A DNA stretch of 64,000 nt from JACCZX01 sp963829995. Its GTDB lineage: Bacteria > Pseudomonadota > Gammaproteobacteria > Burkholderiales > Burkholderiaceae_F. Below, in pieces: positions 6,502 through 18,362 of the stretch. The notes below the pieces were generated by a model. It did no database searches and was not told where the DNA came from. It worked only from the letters and a program-made list of their open reading frames with translations. The translations under genes and the position numbers were made by a program. Numbering within the stretch: position 1 is the first letter of the stretch; the number at the start of each line of letters is the position of its first letter. The stretch spans positions 1 to 64,000 of the forward strand of contig CAWHKW010000020.1 of NCBI GenBank assembly GCA_963829995.1, in the 5' to 3' direction.

Positions 6502-6535
6502 TTGACTTACGACGCCGCACTGTATAAATCTACAG
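6502..6535 (+). promoter_or_regulatory. Rightward promoter overlapping a LexA-type box
   Basis: TTGACT (6502-6507) is followed by CTGTATAAATCTACAG (6520-6535), which fits CTG-N10-CAG and differs from the E. coli LexA consensus at two inner positions. A -10-like TATAAA/TAAATC lies inside the box. Integron integrase promoters are commonly repressed by LexA and face away from the cassettes, as this one does. Here it points into 6536-6702, which holds no integrase. Confidence 0.7.
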
Positions 6536-6702
6536 CACTAAAAGTGGCGAGAAAGCTGCGCACCGTCTTCCATTTTGCCCACCCCCACTCGCCTCATCTG
6601 TCACTGTTGAGCGAATTCGGTTTGAACGCGTAACTTGGCCCACATACGAGGGTACGTCCTTGCCAACCGAGTGCGAGCCAGACACGATGCTTGAGGAGGG
6701 CA
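6536..6702 (+). other. Gene-poor remnant where intI would be expected
   Basis: From the LexA box to the 3' end of the transsulfuration gene there are only 167 bases. The longest plus-strand frame after the promoter is 29 codons from GTG 6544, with no similarity I can see to the start of tyrosine recombinases. No integrase motif is readable. Either intI was deleted or the platform lost it during rearrangement with the neighbouring gene. Confidence 0.6.
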
Positions 6703-7908
6703 TCAACGGACAAGCTTGATGTTCTCATTGTGAATCGCAGCGAACGCGCGGGACAGATCGCGCTGCAGATCGTCGAGCGCCTCGACACCCACCGATAGGC
6801 GCACGAGGCTATTGCTGATGCCGAGCGCGGCGCGTTGGGGCGGCGGGATTGTCGCGTGCGTCATGATCGCCGGGTGCTCGATCAGGCTTTCAACGCCGCC
6901 GAGGCTTTCGGCGAGCGCGAAGATTTCGCAGCGTTCGAGAAAGCGCCGCGTGCCGGCGAGGTCGGTTGCGAGGTCGACCGAGATCATGCCGCCGTAGCCG
7001 TGCATCTGCTTTTTTGCCAGCGCGTGCTGCGGATGCGACGCTAGGCCCGGATAGCGGACCTGCTTCACTTTCGGCTGCGCTTCAAGCCACTGCGCCAGCG
7101 CGAGCGCGTTCTCGCAGTGCCGCTGCATGCGCAGCGCGAGGGTTTTGATTCCACGCAAGGTAAGGAAGCTATCGAACGGCCCGGCGATCGCACCGACCGC
7201 GTTCTGCAGAAACCCTATTTGCTCGCGCATTGCGGCGAGCCGTTCATCGCTGCCAACGACGGCAACGCCGCCGATGATGTCCGAGTGCCCGTTCAGATAC
7301 TTGGTCGTCGAATGCACGACGATGTCGAAGCCGGACTCCAGCGGACGCTGCACCCACGGGCTGGCGAACGTGTTGTCGGCGACCGCAACGATATTGCGTG
7401 CTCGGCAGAGCTTTGCGATCGCTTCCAGGTCAGCGAGCTTCAGCATCGGATTGCTGGGCGTTTCGACCCATACCATCTTCGTCTCGGGCCGCAGCGCCGC
7501 GGATAGCTGATCGAGATTCGACATGTCGACAAACGTGAATTCGTGTCCCGCGCTGCGCTTGCGCACGCGCTCGAACAATCGAAACGTGCCGCCATACAAA
7601 TCGTCGCCGGCCACAATGTGCGCGCCGGCGTCGAGCGTTTCGAGAACGGTTGCAATGGCTGCCATCCCGGAAGCGAATGCGTACGCCTGCGCACCGCCTT
7701 CGAGATCTGCCACGCATCGTTCGAGAGCCCAGCGCGTCGGATTGTGCGAGCGGCCGTAGTCGAGGCCTTTGTGCACGCCCGGGCTTTGCTGCACGAATGT
7801 CGAGGTAGCGTAGATCGGCGGCATGATCGCGCCGGTCGACGGGTCGGGCGATTGACCGGCGTGAATTACGCGCGTTGCAAAGTCGTTCTCGTCGCTCTTG
7901 TTTTTCAT
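6703..7908 (-). CDS. Cystathionine gamma-lyase/synthase family PLP enzyme
   Basis: The product is 401 aa, full length. It has the Cys/Met metabolism PLP fold: YGRSHNPTRWALE near the N-terminus, ASGMAAIATVL, DNTFASPWVQRPLE, and the PLP lysine in HSTTKYLNGHSD around residue 207, then GGVESLIEHPAIMTH near the C-terminus. Its ATG overlaps the stop of the cystathionine beta-synthase gene by four bases (ATGA), so the two are cotranscribed and coupled. The pair suggests reverse transsulfuration (homocysteine to cysteine), making gamma-lyase slightly more likely than gamma-synthase. Confidence 0.9.
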   Translation of the reverse strand: MKNKSDENDFATRVIHAGQSPDPSTGAIMPPIYATSTFVQQSPGVHKGLDYGRSHNPTRWALERCVADLEGGAQAYAFASGMAAIATVLETLDAGAHIVAGDDLYGGTFRLFERVRKRSAGHEFTFVDMSNLDQLSAALRPETKMVWVETPSNPMLKLADLEAIAKLCRARNIVAVADNTFASPWVQRPLESGFDIVVHSTTKYLNGHSDIIGGVAVVGSDERLAAMREQIGFLQNAVGAIAGPFDSFLTLRGIKTLALRMQRHCENALALAQWLEAQPKVKQVRYPGLASHPQHALAKKQMHGYGGMISVDLATDLAGTRRFLERCEIFALAESLGGVESLIEHPAIMTHATIPPPQRAALGISNSLVRLSVGVEALDDLQRDLSRAFAAIHNENIKLVR

Positions 7909-9288
7909 GTCAGCTTCTTGCGCAGGTGATTCAAAAGATCGAAGCGTGTGACCAGACCGTAGAACTGCTTGTCATCGGCGATGATCGCGACCAGACCGCG
8001 GTCCAGTATTTCTCGCAGAGTTGCAATGCTCGCATCCGGCCGCACGGTGTCAAGCTTCTTCGTCATTGCTTCGCTGACAGGCGAGTGAAAGCGCGCAGCA
8101 TCGTCGTGCACCGTCAGCAGCAGATCGGACTCATCGATCACGCCTAGAAGTTTGTTCTTGTCGAGCACAGGTAGCTGCGATACCTCCGCCAGCCGCATGC
8201 GCTGGAACGCGGTCATCAAAGTATCTTCCGGTCCCACCGCGACGACTGCACCCTCGTCGAAGCGGCGCGCGATCAGATCACGCAGGTCTCCCAGTCGCGG
8301 GCGCTTCAGCAGGCCTTGATCGATCATCCACTGATCGTTGTAGACCTTCGACAGGTAACGCGTGCCGGTATCGCACACGAAGCTCACCACGCGTTTCGGT
8401 GTTGTTTGCGCACGGCAGTAGCGCAGCGCGGTCGCAAGCAGCGTTCCGGTCGAAGAGCCGCCCGAAATTCCCTCGGCGCGCAGCAGCGCGCGCGCGGTGG
8501 CAAAACTTTCTTCGTCGGGAATCGAATAGGCGTGCTTTACGCCGCTGAAGTCTGCGATCGGCGGAATGAAATCCTCGCCGATGCCTTCTACCGCCCACGA
8601 ACCGGCGGCGCCTATCTTGCCGGTCTTGATGTAGTCGGCAAGGATCGAGCCGTCGGGATCGGCGAGCACGAACTCGAGCGCGGGCGCGACCTTGCGGAAG
8701 TAGCGCGTCAGTCCGGTCATCGTTCCCGCAGACCCGACGCCGATCACGATCGCGTCCAAGCTGGTGGTCGCATTGCTGCCAGATTTCCGGCCCGGTGGTC
8801 TGTTCGTGCGCGTCGGGATTGTCCGCATTGCCGAACTGATTCGCGAAAAACGCGCCGGGAATCTCTGCGGCCAGCTTTGCAGCCGCGTCCTGGTAATACT
8901 CGGGATGGCCCTTGCCAACATCCGATCGCGTCAAATTCACCTCAGCGCCGAGTGCTTTCAGATGCAGCACTTTCTCGCTCGACATCTTGTCGGGCACGAC
9001 GAGCACGACTCGATAGCCTTTGGCGCGCGCGACCAGTGCAAGACCTAAGCCGGTGTTGCCGGCCGTAGCCTCGACCACGGTGCCGCCCGGTTTCAGCTCG
9101 CCGCGCCGCTCGGCGCCTTCGATCATCGAGCGGCCAATGCGGTCCTTGATCGAGCCGCCGGGATTTTGCGATTCGAGTTTTAGAAATAGCGTGCACGGCC
9201 CCGTGTCGAGCCGCGTGACCTGAATCATCGGCGTGTTGCCGATCAGATCGAGCACGGCCGGGGCGGAGTTCGAATCCTTGCGGGCCAT
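7905..9288 (-). CDS. cbs: Cystathionine beta-synthase (frameshifted near 8760)
   Basis: Two frames together encode about 460 aa. The first (9288 to about 8760) has the fold-type II PLP domain: LIGNTPMIQV, the PLP lysine in NPGGSIKDRIG (residue 48), and ATAGNTGLGLA. The second resumes at LDAIVIGVGSAGT, GISGGSSTGT and ends with a pair of CBS domains (AVGPEDTLMTAF, LGVIDESDLL, LVTRFDLLNH). Removing one base in CCAGCTTGG at about 8760 restores DHQLDAIV. The enzyme condenses homocysteine and serine. The ATG at 9288 is chosen because family homology starts soon after. It is coupled to the gamma-lyase gene. Confidence 0.85.
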
Positions 9289-9381
9289 TTCGCAATTGTG
9301 CACTCCACGCGCTGTGTTCACGCACGCTTCACACATGTTTCATTCCACTCTGCACAATGGCGTCACCTCGGAGACCTGCCT

Positions 9382-12300
9382 ATGCGAATTCGTGCGCTTG
9401 CCTTTGCGTTGATGCTGTCGCTGGTGGCGGCCGTGGCCGCACAGGACGCAGCCAAAGTCGAGTCGTTCAGTCCGCAGGGGCAGATCAAGGACGTGCGGCA
9501 GGTCGTCGTGCGCTTCTCGCAACCGATGGTGAGCTTCGGCGATCCGCGCAGCGAAGCGCCGTTTGATGTCGAATGCGCTGGCAAGGGGCGCGGGCGGTGG
9601 GCCGATGCGCGCAACTGGCTGTACGACTTCGATCAGGACCTGCCGGCCGGAATCGAATGCAGTTTCAAGACGAAGCCGGGACTGAAGAGCTTCGCAGGTG
9701 CCGAAGTCACGGCGCAGACATTCCGCTTTTCGACCGGCGGGCCGTCGATCCGCGGCGCATGGCCCGACGAAGGGGAAGAGCGTATCGACGAAGCGCAGGT
9801 ATTCCTGCTGGCGCTCGACGCGCATGCGGACCTCGCGAGCGTGCGCGCGAATGCCTATTGCGCGGTCGACGGCATCGGCGAGCGTTTGCCGTTGAACATC
9901 ATCGAAGGCAAGGAGCGCGAGCGCATCTTGGCGGAGCAGAAAAATCGCGCGCGCGTCTTGTTCGAGGTCATTTTCAAGCGCGGCAATCGTGGTGTGGCGT
10001 CGGTCAAAGACGTGCGCCTGGTCGATGCGCCGATTCTTGTTGCCAGCTGTGGGCGGCCGCTGCCGGCAGGCGCGAACGTGCGGCTCGTTTGGGGTGCCGG
10101 TATCAAGACCAACACCGGAGTCGCAACCACTGAGGTGCAAACACTGCCGTATCGAGTACGGCCACAATTTTCTGCGCGCTTCACGTGTCAGCGTGTCAAC
10201 GCGAATGCCGGTTGTATTCCTGTGTTGCCGGTGCAGCTGGAATTCGCCGCGCCGGTCGCGCGGGATATCGCATCGAAGATCGAATTGCGTGCAGCCGATG
10301 GGCAGGTGCATCGCCCGACGATCGATCCTAATGTCGCGACCGTTGATGCCGTCGAGTTCAAGGGGCCGTTCGCGGAGCGCAGCGAAGCGACTGTCGTGCT
10401 GCCTGCCGATTTGAAAGACGATGCGGGCCGCGTCCTTGCCAACGCCGCAGCGTTTCCGATGAAGGTGCGCATCGACGACGATCCGCCGCTGGTCAAATTT
10501 CCATCGCGCTTCGGCATTCTGGAAGTCAACGCGCAGCCTGCGCTACCGGTCACGGTGCGCAACGTCGAACCGATGCTCGATGCCTACGCGCTCGATGTTG
10601 CCAAGGCGCCGAAGCATTTGTAAAACCGGCGGCCAAGGGGCGCATCAAGCGCATTGATACGGATGACGATGCCGCGCTGGCGCAGTGGATGCGTCGAATA
10701 CTGCGTGAGCCATCGGAAGACATCCGTCGCAGGAATGGCGAATACCTGAAGCCGGGCTCGGTGCCGATGCTGTCGGACGCCGAGCGTGCAGCGGCGCAGC
10801 CGATCGACATTCCGCGCGCGGAACCGAAGATGGCGATGCAGGTAATCGGCATTCCTTTGCCGCAGCCCGGGCTATATGCAGTCGAGATCGCAAGTGCGCG
10901 TCTTGGACAAGCGCTGCATGCGGAAGACAAACCGTACTACGTCTCCGGTGGTGCGCTCGTCACCAACCTCGCGGTGCATTTCAAGCATGGGCGTGAATCG
11001 TCGCTTGCATGGGTGACGCGGCTAGACGACGGCAAGCCCGCCAGTGGCGCGCAGGTCAGAGTGACCGACTGCCTCGGCAAGCGTTGGTGGGATGGCGCGA
11101 CCGATTCAAACGGCATCGCACGCATCGAGCGCGAGCTGCCGCGGCAGAACCGTTGGCAGGATTGTCCGCACGCGCCGAATGCGTACCTGGTCAGCGCCCG
11201 CATGGACGGTGACATGTCGTTGATGTTCACGAGCTGGAATGAAGGCATCCGGCCGTGGCAATTCAATCTGGGCGGAGGGTCGGGTGCAGAGCCGGTCATA
11301 GCGCATACGGTGTTTGATCGCGCGTTGTTCCGCGCTGGCGAAACCGTGTCGATGAAGCACGTGATCCGCCGCCGCGTCGGAAGCGGGTTCGCCGCAGTCG
11401 AGACGCACAACTTGCCGCGCCGACTGCAGATGATCCATTCGGGCAGCGGGCAGCGTTTTCAGTTGCCGGTGGCGTGGAGCAACGGCACTGCTCTGAACAC
11501 GTGGAATATTCCGAAAGACGCAAAGCTCGGTGAATACACGGTGCTGTTTATAGATCCCGGGCGCGGAGCGCGATTGCAAGGCGGTTCATTCCGCGTCGAG
11601 CAGTTTCGCGTGCCACTGATGAAAGCCGTGCTGAAGCCGCCATCGAAGTCGGTCGTCAACGCGAGCCAAGTGACGATCGACGCGCAGTTGAGTTATCTAT
11701 CGGGCGGCCCCGCTGCCGGCGCGCCGGTGAAGTTTCGAAGCCGCATCGTTCCGAGCTCGCAATCGTTTGCCGATTACGACGAGTTCAGCTTCGGTGGTGC
11801 CGTGCCGAAAGTTGGTATCGAAGCCGAAGCGCCATATGACGAGTCCGCGCCGGATGAGCCGGAAGCCACCGGCGGTGCGGCGCGCGTACAGGACGTCTCG
11901 CTCGACGCCAACGGCGGCGCACGCGTCGTCTTCGACAAGCTGTCTCCCGCGGACAAAAAGGAGCAGCAAACGCGTGCGCTCGAAGTCGAAATGGAATACG
12001 CCGATCCGAACGGCCAGATTCTCACTGCGTTTACGCAAACACTTCTGACACCTTCGGCGCTGGTCGTCGGCCTCGCGCCGGACGGCAGTTTTTTCAAGCG
12101 CGATTCGCTGCGTTTCAAGGCTGTCGTGCTGGACAGCGCCGGCAAGCCGCAAGCCGGCAAGGACGTCAGCGTCGATGCATACAGCAGTACGCGCTTTGCA
12201 TATCGCAAACGGCTGCTCGGCGGCTTCTACGCGTACGAGCAGACGGTCGAAGTCAAGCGATTGAAGCAAGTGTGCCGCGGCACCAGTGACGCGCGCGGGC

Positions 12301-15253
12301 TCGTTCTGTGTTCGGGACCGGCGCCGGCCAGCGGCGATCTGATCTTGGTCGCACGCACTGATGACGCGCAAGGCAATGCTGCGATCGCGACACGCGATGT
12401 GTACGTCGCCGGCAGCGATGACAGCTGGTTCGAGGCCGGTCAAAGCGATCGCATCGATTTGATCGCCGACAAGCGTTCGTATGAACCCGGCGAAACGGCG
12501 CGCTACGAAGTTCGCATGCCCTATCGCACGGCGACGGCGCTGATTACTGTCGAGCGTGAAGGTGTGCTCGAGTCACGCGTCGTGACGATCGATTCGAAAT
12601 CACCGTACATCGAAGTGCCGATGCTCGGACACTACGGGCCGAATGCGTACGTGTCTGCGCTCGTGGTGCGCGGCCGGGTCGAGCCCGAAATGCCGGGCCG
12701 CTTTGCATGGCTGCGGCGAATGATCTATCGCGCGGCGAAATTCATCGGGCTCGTAGACGAAGTTGCCGGTCGAACGCGACACACGGCCGACCGCGCTGGT
12801 GGATCTGACCAAGCCCTCGTACCGGCTCGGTATGGCGCAGGTCAAGGTCGGCTGGAAGGCGTACGAGCTGCGCGTCAAGGTCGAGCCCGAGAAGCCTGTT
12901 TACAAAGTGCGCGATCGCGCGGCAGTGCTGATCACGGTGACTGATCCGAGCGGCAAGCCGATGGCGAATGCCGAGCTGGCAGTCGCAGCCGTCGATGAAG
13001 GACTGCTCGCGCTGGCGTCGAACCGATCGTGGGATCTGCTGGGCGCGATGATGCAGCGGCGGCCGATCGAAGTCGAAACGTCGACTGCGCAATCGCAAGT
13101 GATCGGCAAGCGTCACTTCGGTAAGAAAGCAGTAGCGGCGGGCGGAGGCGGCGGCGGCGAAAACGCACGCGAGCTGTTCGATACGCTGCTGATGTGGAAT
13201 CCGCGCGTCACGCTTGATGAAAGTGGTCGCGCGCGAATCGAGGTGCCGTTAAACGATTCGCTGACGTCGTTTCGCATCGAAGCCATTGCGAACACGACCA
13301 GCGGTGAAGCGCGGTTCGGTTCTGGCGGCGCGGCGATTCGTACGACACAGGACGTGATGCTGTTCGCCGGGCTGCCGCCGTTTGTGCGCGAAGGCGATCG
13401 CTTCGACGCGCAGGTGACGGTACGCAACGGTGCCGATCGTCCACTCGAGCTTGCAATCAATGCCACTATGGAAGGCGACGGCGCATCAGCCACCAAGTTG
13501 CCGCCGAGCACGATGTCTCTTGCGGCGGGCGGCGCACAAACTATCTCGTTGCCGGCGCAGGTGCCGTTCGGCGCGAAGCAGCTGCAGTGGCAGATCACCG
13601 CGCGTGAAGCGAACTCAACTGCATCCGACACGATCAAGATCTCGCAAGCTGTCGGCGTTGCAGTTCCGGTGCGCGTCTATCAGCAAACGCTGCTGCAACT
13701 GGAACCCGACAAAGACCACAAGCTTTCCGGTCGAGCTACCGAAAGGTGCGATCACCGGCCGCGGTGGCGTCGAGATCAAGCTCGCACGCTCGCTCGGCGG
13801 CAGCGCCGACACGATCAAGCAGTGGATGGCCGCCTACCCATTCACATGCCTTGAACAACGCGCGTCGGTCGCCGTTGCACTCGAGGACCCGCTGCGCTGG
13901 CAGCGCGTGATGGACGGCTTGCCAGCGCTGCTCGATCGCGACGGCCTGGCGAAGTTTTTTCCGAGTCCATGGAATGACGGCGACGACACGCTGACGTCCT
14001 ACTTACTGACGATTGCGCAAGAGGCGGGATACGAAATTCCGGAAGCCGCGCGCGAGCGCATGTTGCGCGGTCTTGCCGACTTCGTTGCCGGCAAAGTCGT
14101 GCGCTACACCGCGTTGCCAACGGCGGACCTCGCGATTCGCAAGGTTGCAGCGATCGATTCGCTCGCTCGCTATGGAAAAGCCGAGCCGCGCATGCTCGAG
14201 TCGATCGAAATCCTGCCCAATTTATGGCCGACGTCGGCGGTGCTCGACTGGATGTCGCTGTTGAAGCGGCTGCAGGCGATTCCGAAGCGCGACGAGCGCC
14301 TGGCTGAGGCGCAGCAGATCCTTCGCTCACGCATGACGTTTTCCGGTACGACGCTGGTGTTCTCGACCGAGAAGTCGGACTACCTGTGGTGGTTGATGGT
14401 CTCGCCCGATCGCAATGCGGTGCGCGCGCTGGCTTTGCTAAGCGACGACGCATCGTTCAAGGACGAGATGCCGCGCATGGCGCGCGGTGCTCTGTCGCGG
14501 CAGCAGGCAGGGAAGTGGAATACGACACTGGCCAACGCGTGGGGCGTGCTCGCGCTGCGGAGATTTCAGTCGCGCTTCGAAGGCGAAGCAGTCACAGGTC
14601 GGAGCATCGTCAGCGTCGGCAACGATCCACATGCGCTCGACTGGAAGGCGGCGCAATCGCGTGCGACGAATGATCCAACGAAGGGCACACCGATCGGCGC
14701 CGGTGTTGACACGCAATTCGCATGGCCCGCCAGCGTCGAACCGCTATCGATTGTCCACGAAGGCTCAGGGCGTCCATGGGCGTTCATCACGTCGCGCGCC
14801 GCGTTGCCGCTCGACAAGCCGCTGTTCGCCGGCTACCAAGTCAAACGCAGCGTGACGCCGATCGACCAGAAGGTCGCCAACGTGTGGACGCGTGGTGACG
14901 TGTACCGCGTCACGCTCGAAGTCGATGCGCAGGCCGACATGACGTGGGTCGTCATCAGCGATCCGATTCCCGCGGGTGCGGCGGTCCTCGGCAGCGGCCT
15001 TGGTGGCGATTCACGGCAGCTCGCCTCCAACGAACGACGCGACGGCCTGGCATGGCCGGCATACGAAGAGCGCGCATTCGACGGCTTTCGTGCGTACTAC
15101 CGTTACGTGCCAAAGGGCAAGCTGAAAATTGAATACACCGTGCGGCTGAATAACGCCGGGGCGTTCTCGATGCCGCCGACGCGAGTTGAAGCCATGTACG
15201 CGCCGGAGTCGTTCGCGGAACTTCCCGTCGCTTCGATCGAGGTGCGGCCATGA
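9382..15253 (+). CDS. Bacterial alpha-2-macroglobulin family protein (frameshifted at three points)
   Basis: About 1,950 codons from ATG 9382, which follows GGAGA and opens a signal peptide (RALAFALMLSLVAAVAAQ). Frames change near 10611, 12760 and 13725, each fixed by one base. MG2-type beta domains fill the first half. ALVDLTKPSYRLGMAQVKVGW, AAVDEGLLAL and ELFDTLLMWNPRV mark the alpha-2-macroglobulin core. AYPFTCLEQRASVA carries the thioester CLEQ. The product is probably a periplasmic protease trap that protects the cell envelope. The next gene is pbpC, the classical partner, which overlaps this stop codon. Confidence 0.9.
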
Positions 15254-17395
15254 TGCGCAGGCTATTCGCTGCAACAGGCGCAACGGCCATTGCGGTGTCG
15301 CTGGCGCTGATCCCGGTCGCTCACACCGAACGCCAACGTTTGACGACGTACGCGCAAGCACGCTCGGCTCCGAGTCGACCTTGCTGTCGCGTGACGGCGA
15401 GCCGTTGCAGCGGTTGCGCGTCGACATGACGCGCCGCCAGCTCGAATGGACTCCCTCGATTCGATTGCACCGTCACTGGTGCGCGCAATCGTTGCCGCCG
15501 AGGATCAACGCTTCTGGTGGCACTTCGGCTTCGATCCCATCAGCGGCGCCTCTGCTGTGAAGGATCAATTTGGCAATGGCCGCGGGCGGGGTGCAAGCAC
15601 GATCACGATGCAGCTGGCCGGCTTGATGACCGAAGGAGATCGCTTCGGCCGTCGCTCGATCGAGGAGAAGCTCGCGCAGTTCAGTTACGCGATTGCACTC
15701 GAGCGACGTTGGTCGAAGCAGCAGATCGTCGAGGCGTACTTGAACCTGGTGCCGTTGCGCGGTGAGCTGATCGGCGTTCGTGCTGCGTCGTTGGGTCTTT
15801 TTGGGCACGCACCGGATGCGCTCGACGAAGCGGAGAGCGCGGTGCTCGCAGCGCTGGTGCGCAGCCCGTCGGCGTCGCGCTCGGTCGTGGCACGCCGCGC
15901 ATGCGCCGTGATGAAGAAGGTCGGCAAAGCGGACGAATGCCCCCGCGCCGAAGTGCGAGCGGCCAGTTTGCCGTCCTATCCGCTCGCGCTGAGCGGGCTC
16001 GACGAGGCGCCTCATCTAGCAAGGCAGTTGTTGGCGCGCGCCGGCACATCGGTGCATTCGACGCTCGATGCGCCGTTACAGCGCTTTGCCGCCGAAACTC
16101 TGCGTAATCGATTGGCAGCGCTCGCGGAGCGAAACGTCGAAGACGGGGCGGTGATCGTGATTGACAACGCGAGCGGCGAAGTGCTTGCCTACGTCGGTTC
16201 GAGCGGAGACTTATCGGGCGCCGCCGCGGTCGACGGTGTGGCTGCGTTGAGGCAGCCGGGGTCGACGCTGAAACCCTTCCTGTACGGGGTTGCGATCGAC
16301 CAGCGCTGGCTGACCGCGGCATCGCTGCTCGACGATTCGCCATTGGCGTTGGCGACTCCGACCGGCCTTTACGTTCCGCAAAATTACGAACGCGATTTCA
16401 AAGGCGTCGTATCGGTTCGATCCGCGCTCGCTGCATCGCTAAACGTTCCGGCCGTACGTACGCTGCAACTGGTAGGTGTGGAACGTTTTCGGCAAGCATT
16501 GCAGTTGTTCGGCCTCTCGAGCATGAAGCATGACGCCGAGTACTACGGCTACGGGCTTGCGCTCGGTGGCGGCGATACCAGCCTGCTCACGCTGACCAAC
16601 GCCTATCGTGCACTCGCCAACGGCGGCGTTTGGTCGCCGGTCCGCCTGCAGATTGATCGGGATGCGAGCGATGGCGAGCTCGTGCGCGTGCTTTCGACCG
16701 AAGCAAGCTTCATCGTTTCCGACATCCTGGCCGATTCTGCCGCACGCGCCGCGACGTTCGGGCTGGCAAGTTCATTGTCAACGCGATCGTGGGCCGCGGT
16801 AAAAACCGGCACCAGCAAGGGTATGCGCGATAACTGGGCGATCGGCTACACCGACCGCTACACCGTCGGCGTCTGGGTCGGCAATTTTTCGGGCGCGCCG
16901 ATGTGGGACGTGTCGGGTGTCACCGGCGCCGCGCCGATCTGGCGCGAGATCGTCGATCACCTGCATGAGAGCCAGTCGAGCCGTGCGCCGAAGGCGCCGG
17001 CGGACGCCGTGCAGCGCGAAGTGGTCTTCGTGCCCGCGGTCGAACCGCCGCGCCGTGAGTGGTTCGTCGCGGGAACCGAGTCGAGCACCAAACTCACAGT
17101 GATCAGCATGCCGACTGCTGAGGCCGTCACGCGCATCGTTGCGCCCGCGGATGGCACTGTGATCGCGCCTGACCCCGATATTCCGGCAGCGCGCCAGTCG
17201 ATGCTGGTGCGCGCCGATGCACCTCAAGCGACGCGCGTTTGCCTGAAGCTTGGAGATCGATCGCTCGCTCCGTGCGGTGTCCGCGAGGCAATGGTCAGGC
17301 TGCCGGTTCCGGGCCGGCATCAGATTCGGCTCGAAACGGTTGACGGCGAACTGCTGGCGCATGCATCCGTCGAAGTGCGCGGCGTGCCGCGCTGA
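15250..17395 (+). CDS. pbpC: Penicillin-binding protein 1C (frameshifted at two points)
   Basis: About 715 codons. The start ATGATG overlaps the alpha-2-macroglobulin stop. The N-terminal signal anchor (RLFAATGATAIAVSLALIP) is followed by frame changes near 15335 and 15440. The glycosyltransferase domain has AIVAAEDQRFWWHFGFDP, GASTITMQLAGL and EEKLAQFSYAIALE. The transpeptidase domain has QPGSTLKPFLYG (catalytic Ser-x-x-Lys), SLN and KTGTS. A C-terminal BiPBP-type domain follows (VRIVAP-like segment near residue 620). Together with the protease trap it would repair peptidoglycan and guard the breached envelope. Confidence 0.92.
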
Positions 17396-17441
17396 GTGCC
17401 GTTATCGGCGGATAGCAAGCAGCGGCGCGCATCGCCGAGTC

Positions 17442-17461
17442 AAAAAGCGCCTCGAAGGCGC
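17442..17461 (-). terminator. Possible leftward intrinsic terminator
   Basis: On the minus strand, GCGCCTTCGAGGCGC is followed by TTTTT. It would stop antisense transcription entering pbpC from the right; no minus-strand gene lies immediately to the right, so its purpose is unclear. Confidence 0.3.
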
Positions 17462-17521
17462 ATCCGTGGTGTAAGTTCGCGTCTCTCGCGACGACTAGTG
17501 TGATCCGTCGATCGACAATCC

Positions 17522-18361
17522 ATGGCCGCTGTTTCAATAACGTCCCCCGCGTCGCCGAGCTATCTCTATTACCGACATACGCTGCCGGTGCGGCTCATGC
17601 ACTGGACCAATTTCATCGCGCTCACGATCCTGTTCATGAGCGGGCTGCACATTTTCAACGCGCATGCGGCGCTGTATTGGGGAGATTCTTCGTACTCGGG
17701 TCGCGCGCCTTTGCTGCAGATCACGACGCGGGAGGGTGCCAATGGTGAAACCGTAGGTGTCACGCGCATGTTCGGCCGCGAATTCGAAACCACCGGTCTG
17801 CTGGGGCTTTCGAAATATCCGAACGGTGAACCCAATCACCACGCGTTCCCGTCGTGGATCACGATTCCCGGCGGATATTCGTTGGCGATGGCGCGCGACT
17901 GGCACTTCTTCTTCGCGTGGCTGTTCGTGCTCAACGGCGTCGCCTATGTGCTGTACTCGTTGTTCAGCCGTCACTTGACACGTGACCTCGCGCCAACCGG
18001 CGGCGAGCTGCGCGGCATCGGCGCCTCGATCGCCGATCACGTGAAGTTCAAGCATCCCAGCGGCGAAGCGGCGAAGCGTTACAACGTGCTGCAAAAGCTG
18101 GCGTATCTGAGCGTGATCTTCGTTTTGCTGCCGCTGGTGATCCTGGCGGGATGGGCGATGTCGCCGTGGCTGAACTCCATCTTCCCCGGCTGGGTCGATC
18201 TGCTCGGGGGCCGGCAATCGGCGCGCACGATTCACTTCATCGTTGCGTGGCTGCTGTTTCTGTTCCTCGCGGTGCACGTGTTCGAAGTGATCATCAGCGG
18301 GTTCTGGAATCACATGCGGTCGATGGTTACCGGCCGCTATCGAGTCAAGACAGAGGCGTGA
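17522..18361 (+). CDS. Cytochrome b/b6-domain membrane protein (electron partner of a molybdoenzyme)
   Basis: The product is 279 aa with four main hydrophobic helices and histidines in each (LMHWTNFIALTILFMSG, ARDWHFFFAWLFVLNG, KLAYLSVIFVLLPLVILAG, IHFIVAWLLFLFLAVHVFEV). This is the b-type heme arrangement of formate dehydrogenase gamma and hydrogenase cytochrome b subunits. A long periplasmic loop follows helix 1. The next gene begins one base after the stop and encodes a Tat-exported molybdopterin protein, so this subunit probably shuttles electrons between the quinone pool and that enzyme. Confidence 0.85.
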   Translation: MAAVSITSPASPSYLYYRHTLPVRLMHWTNFIALTILFMSGLHIFNAHAALYWGDSSYSGRAPLLQITTREGANGETVGVTRMFGREFETTGLLGLSKYPNGEPNHHAFPSWITIPGGYSLAMARDWHFFFAWLFVLNGVAYVLYSLFSRHLTRDLAPTGGELRGIGASIADHVKFKHPSGEAAKRYNVLQKLAYLSVIFVLLPLVILAGWAMSPWLNSIFPGWVDLLGGRQSARTIHFIVAWLLFLFLAVHVFEVIISGFWNHMRSMVTGRYRVKTEA

Positions 18362-18362
18362 C

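Larger units (their letters stand above)
1..6535 (-). mobile_element. Integron cassette array with attI and LexA-type promoter, no integrase
   Basis: Nine attC-like sites, all in the same orientation, alternate with short minus-strand genes, several of whose stop codons lie inside or next to the attC, as in gene cassettes. The array runs leftwards from an attI-like site at 6407-6465 and continues past the left window edge. A rightward promoter overlapping a LexA-type box lies beyond attI, where an integrase promoter belongs, but no integrase is encoded in 6536-6702. Gene functions are unrelated to one another (hydrolase, dioxygenase, RidA, NTF2-like, zinc proteins), as is usual for cassettes. 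The boundaries given are the window edge and the LexA box. Confidence 0.85.
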
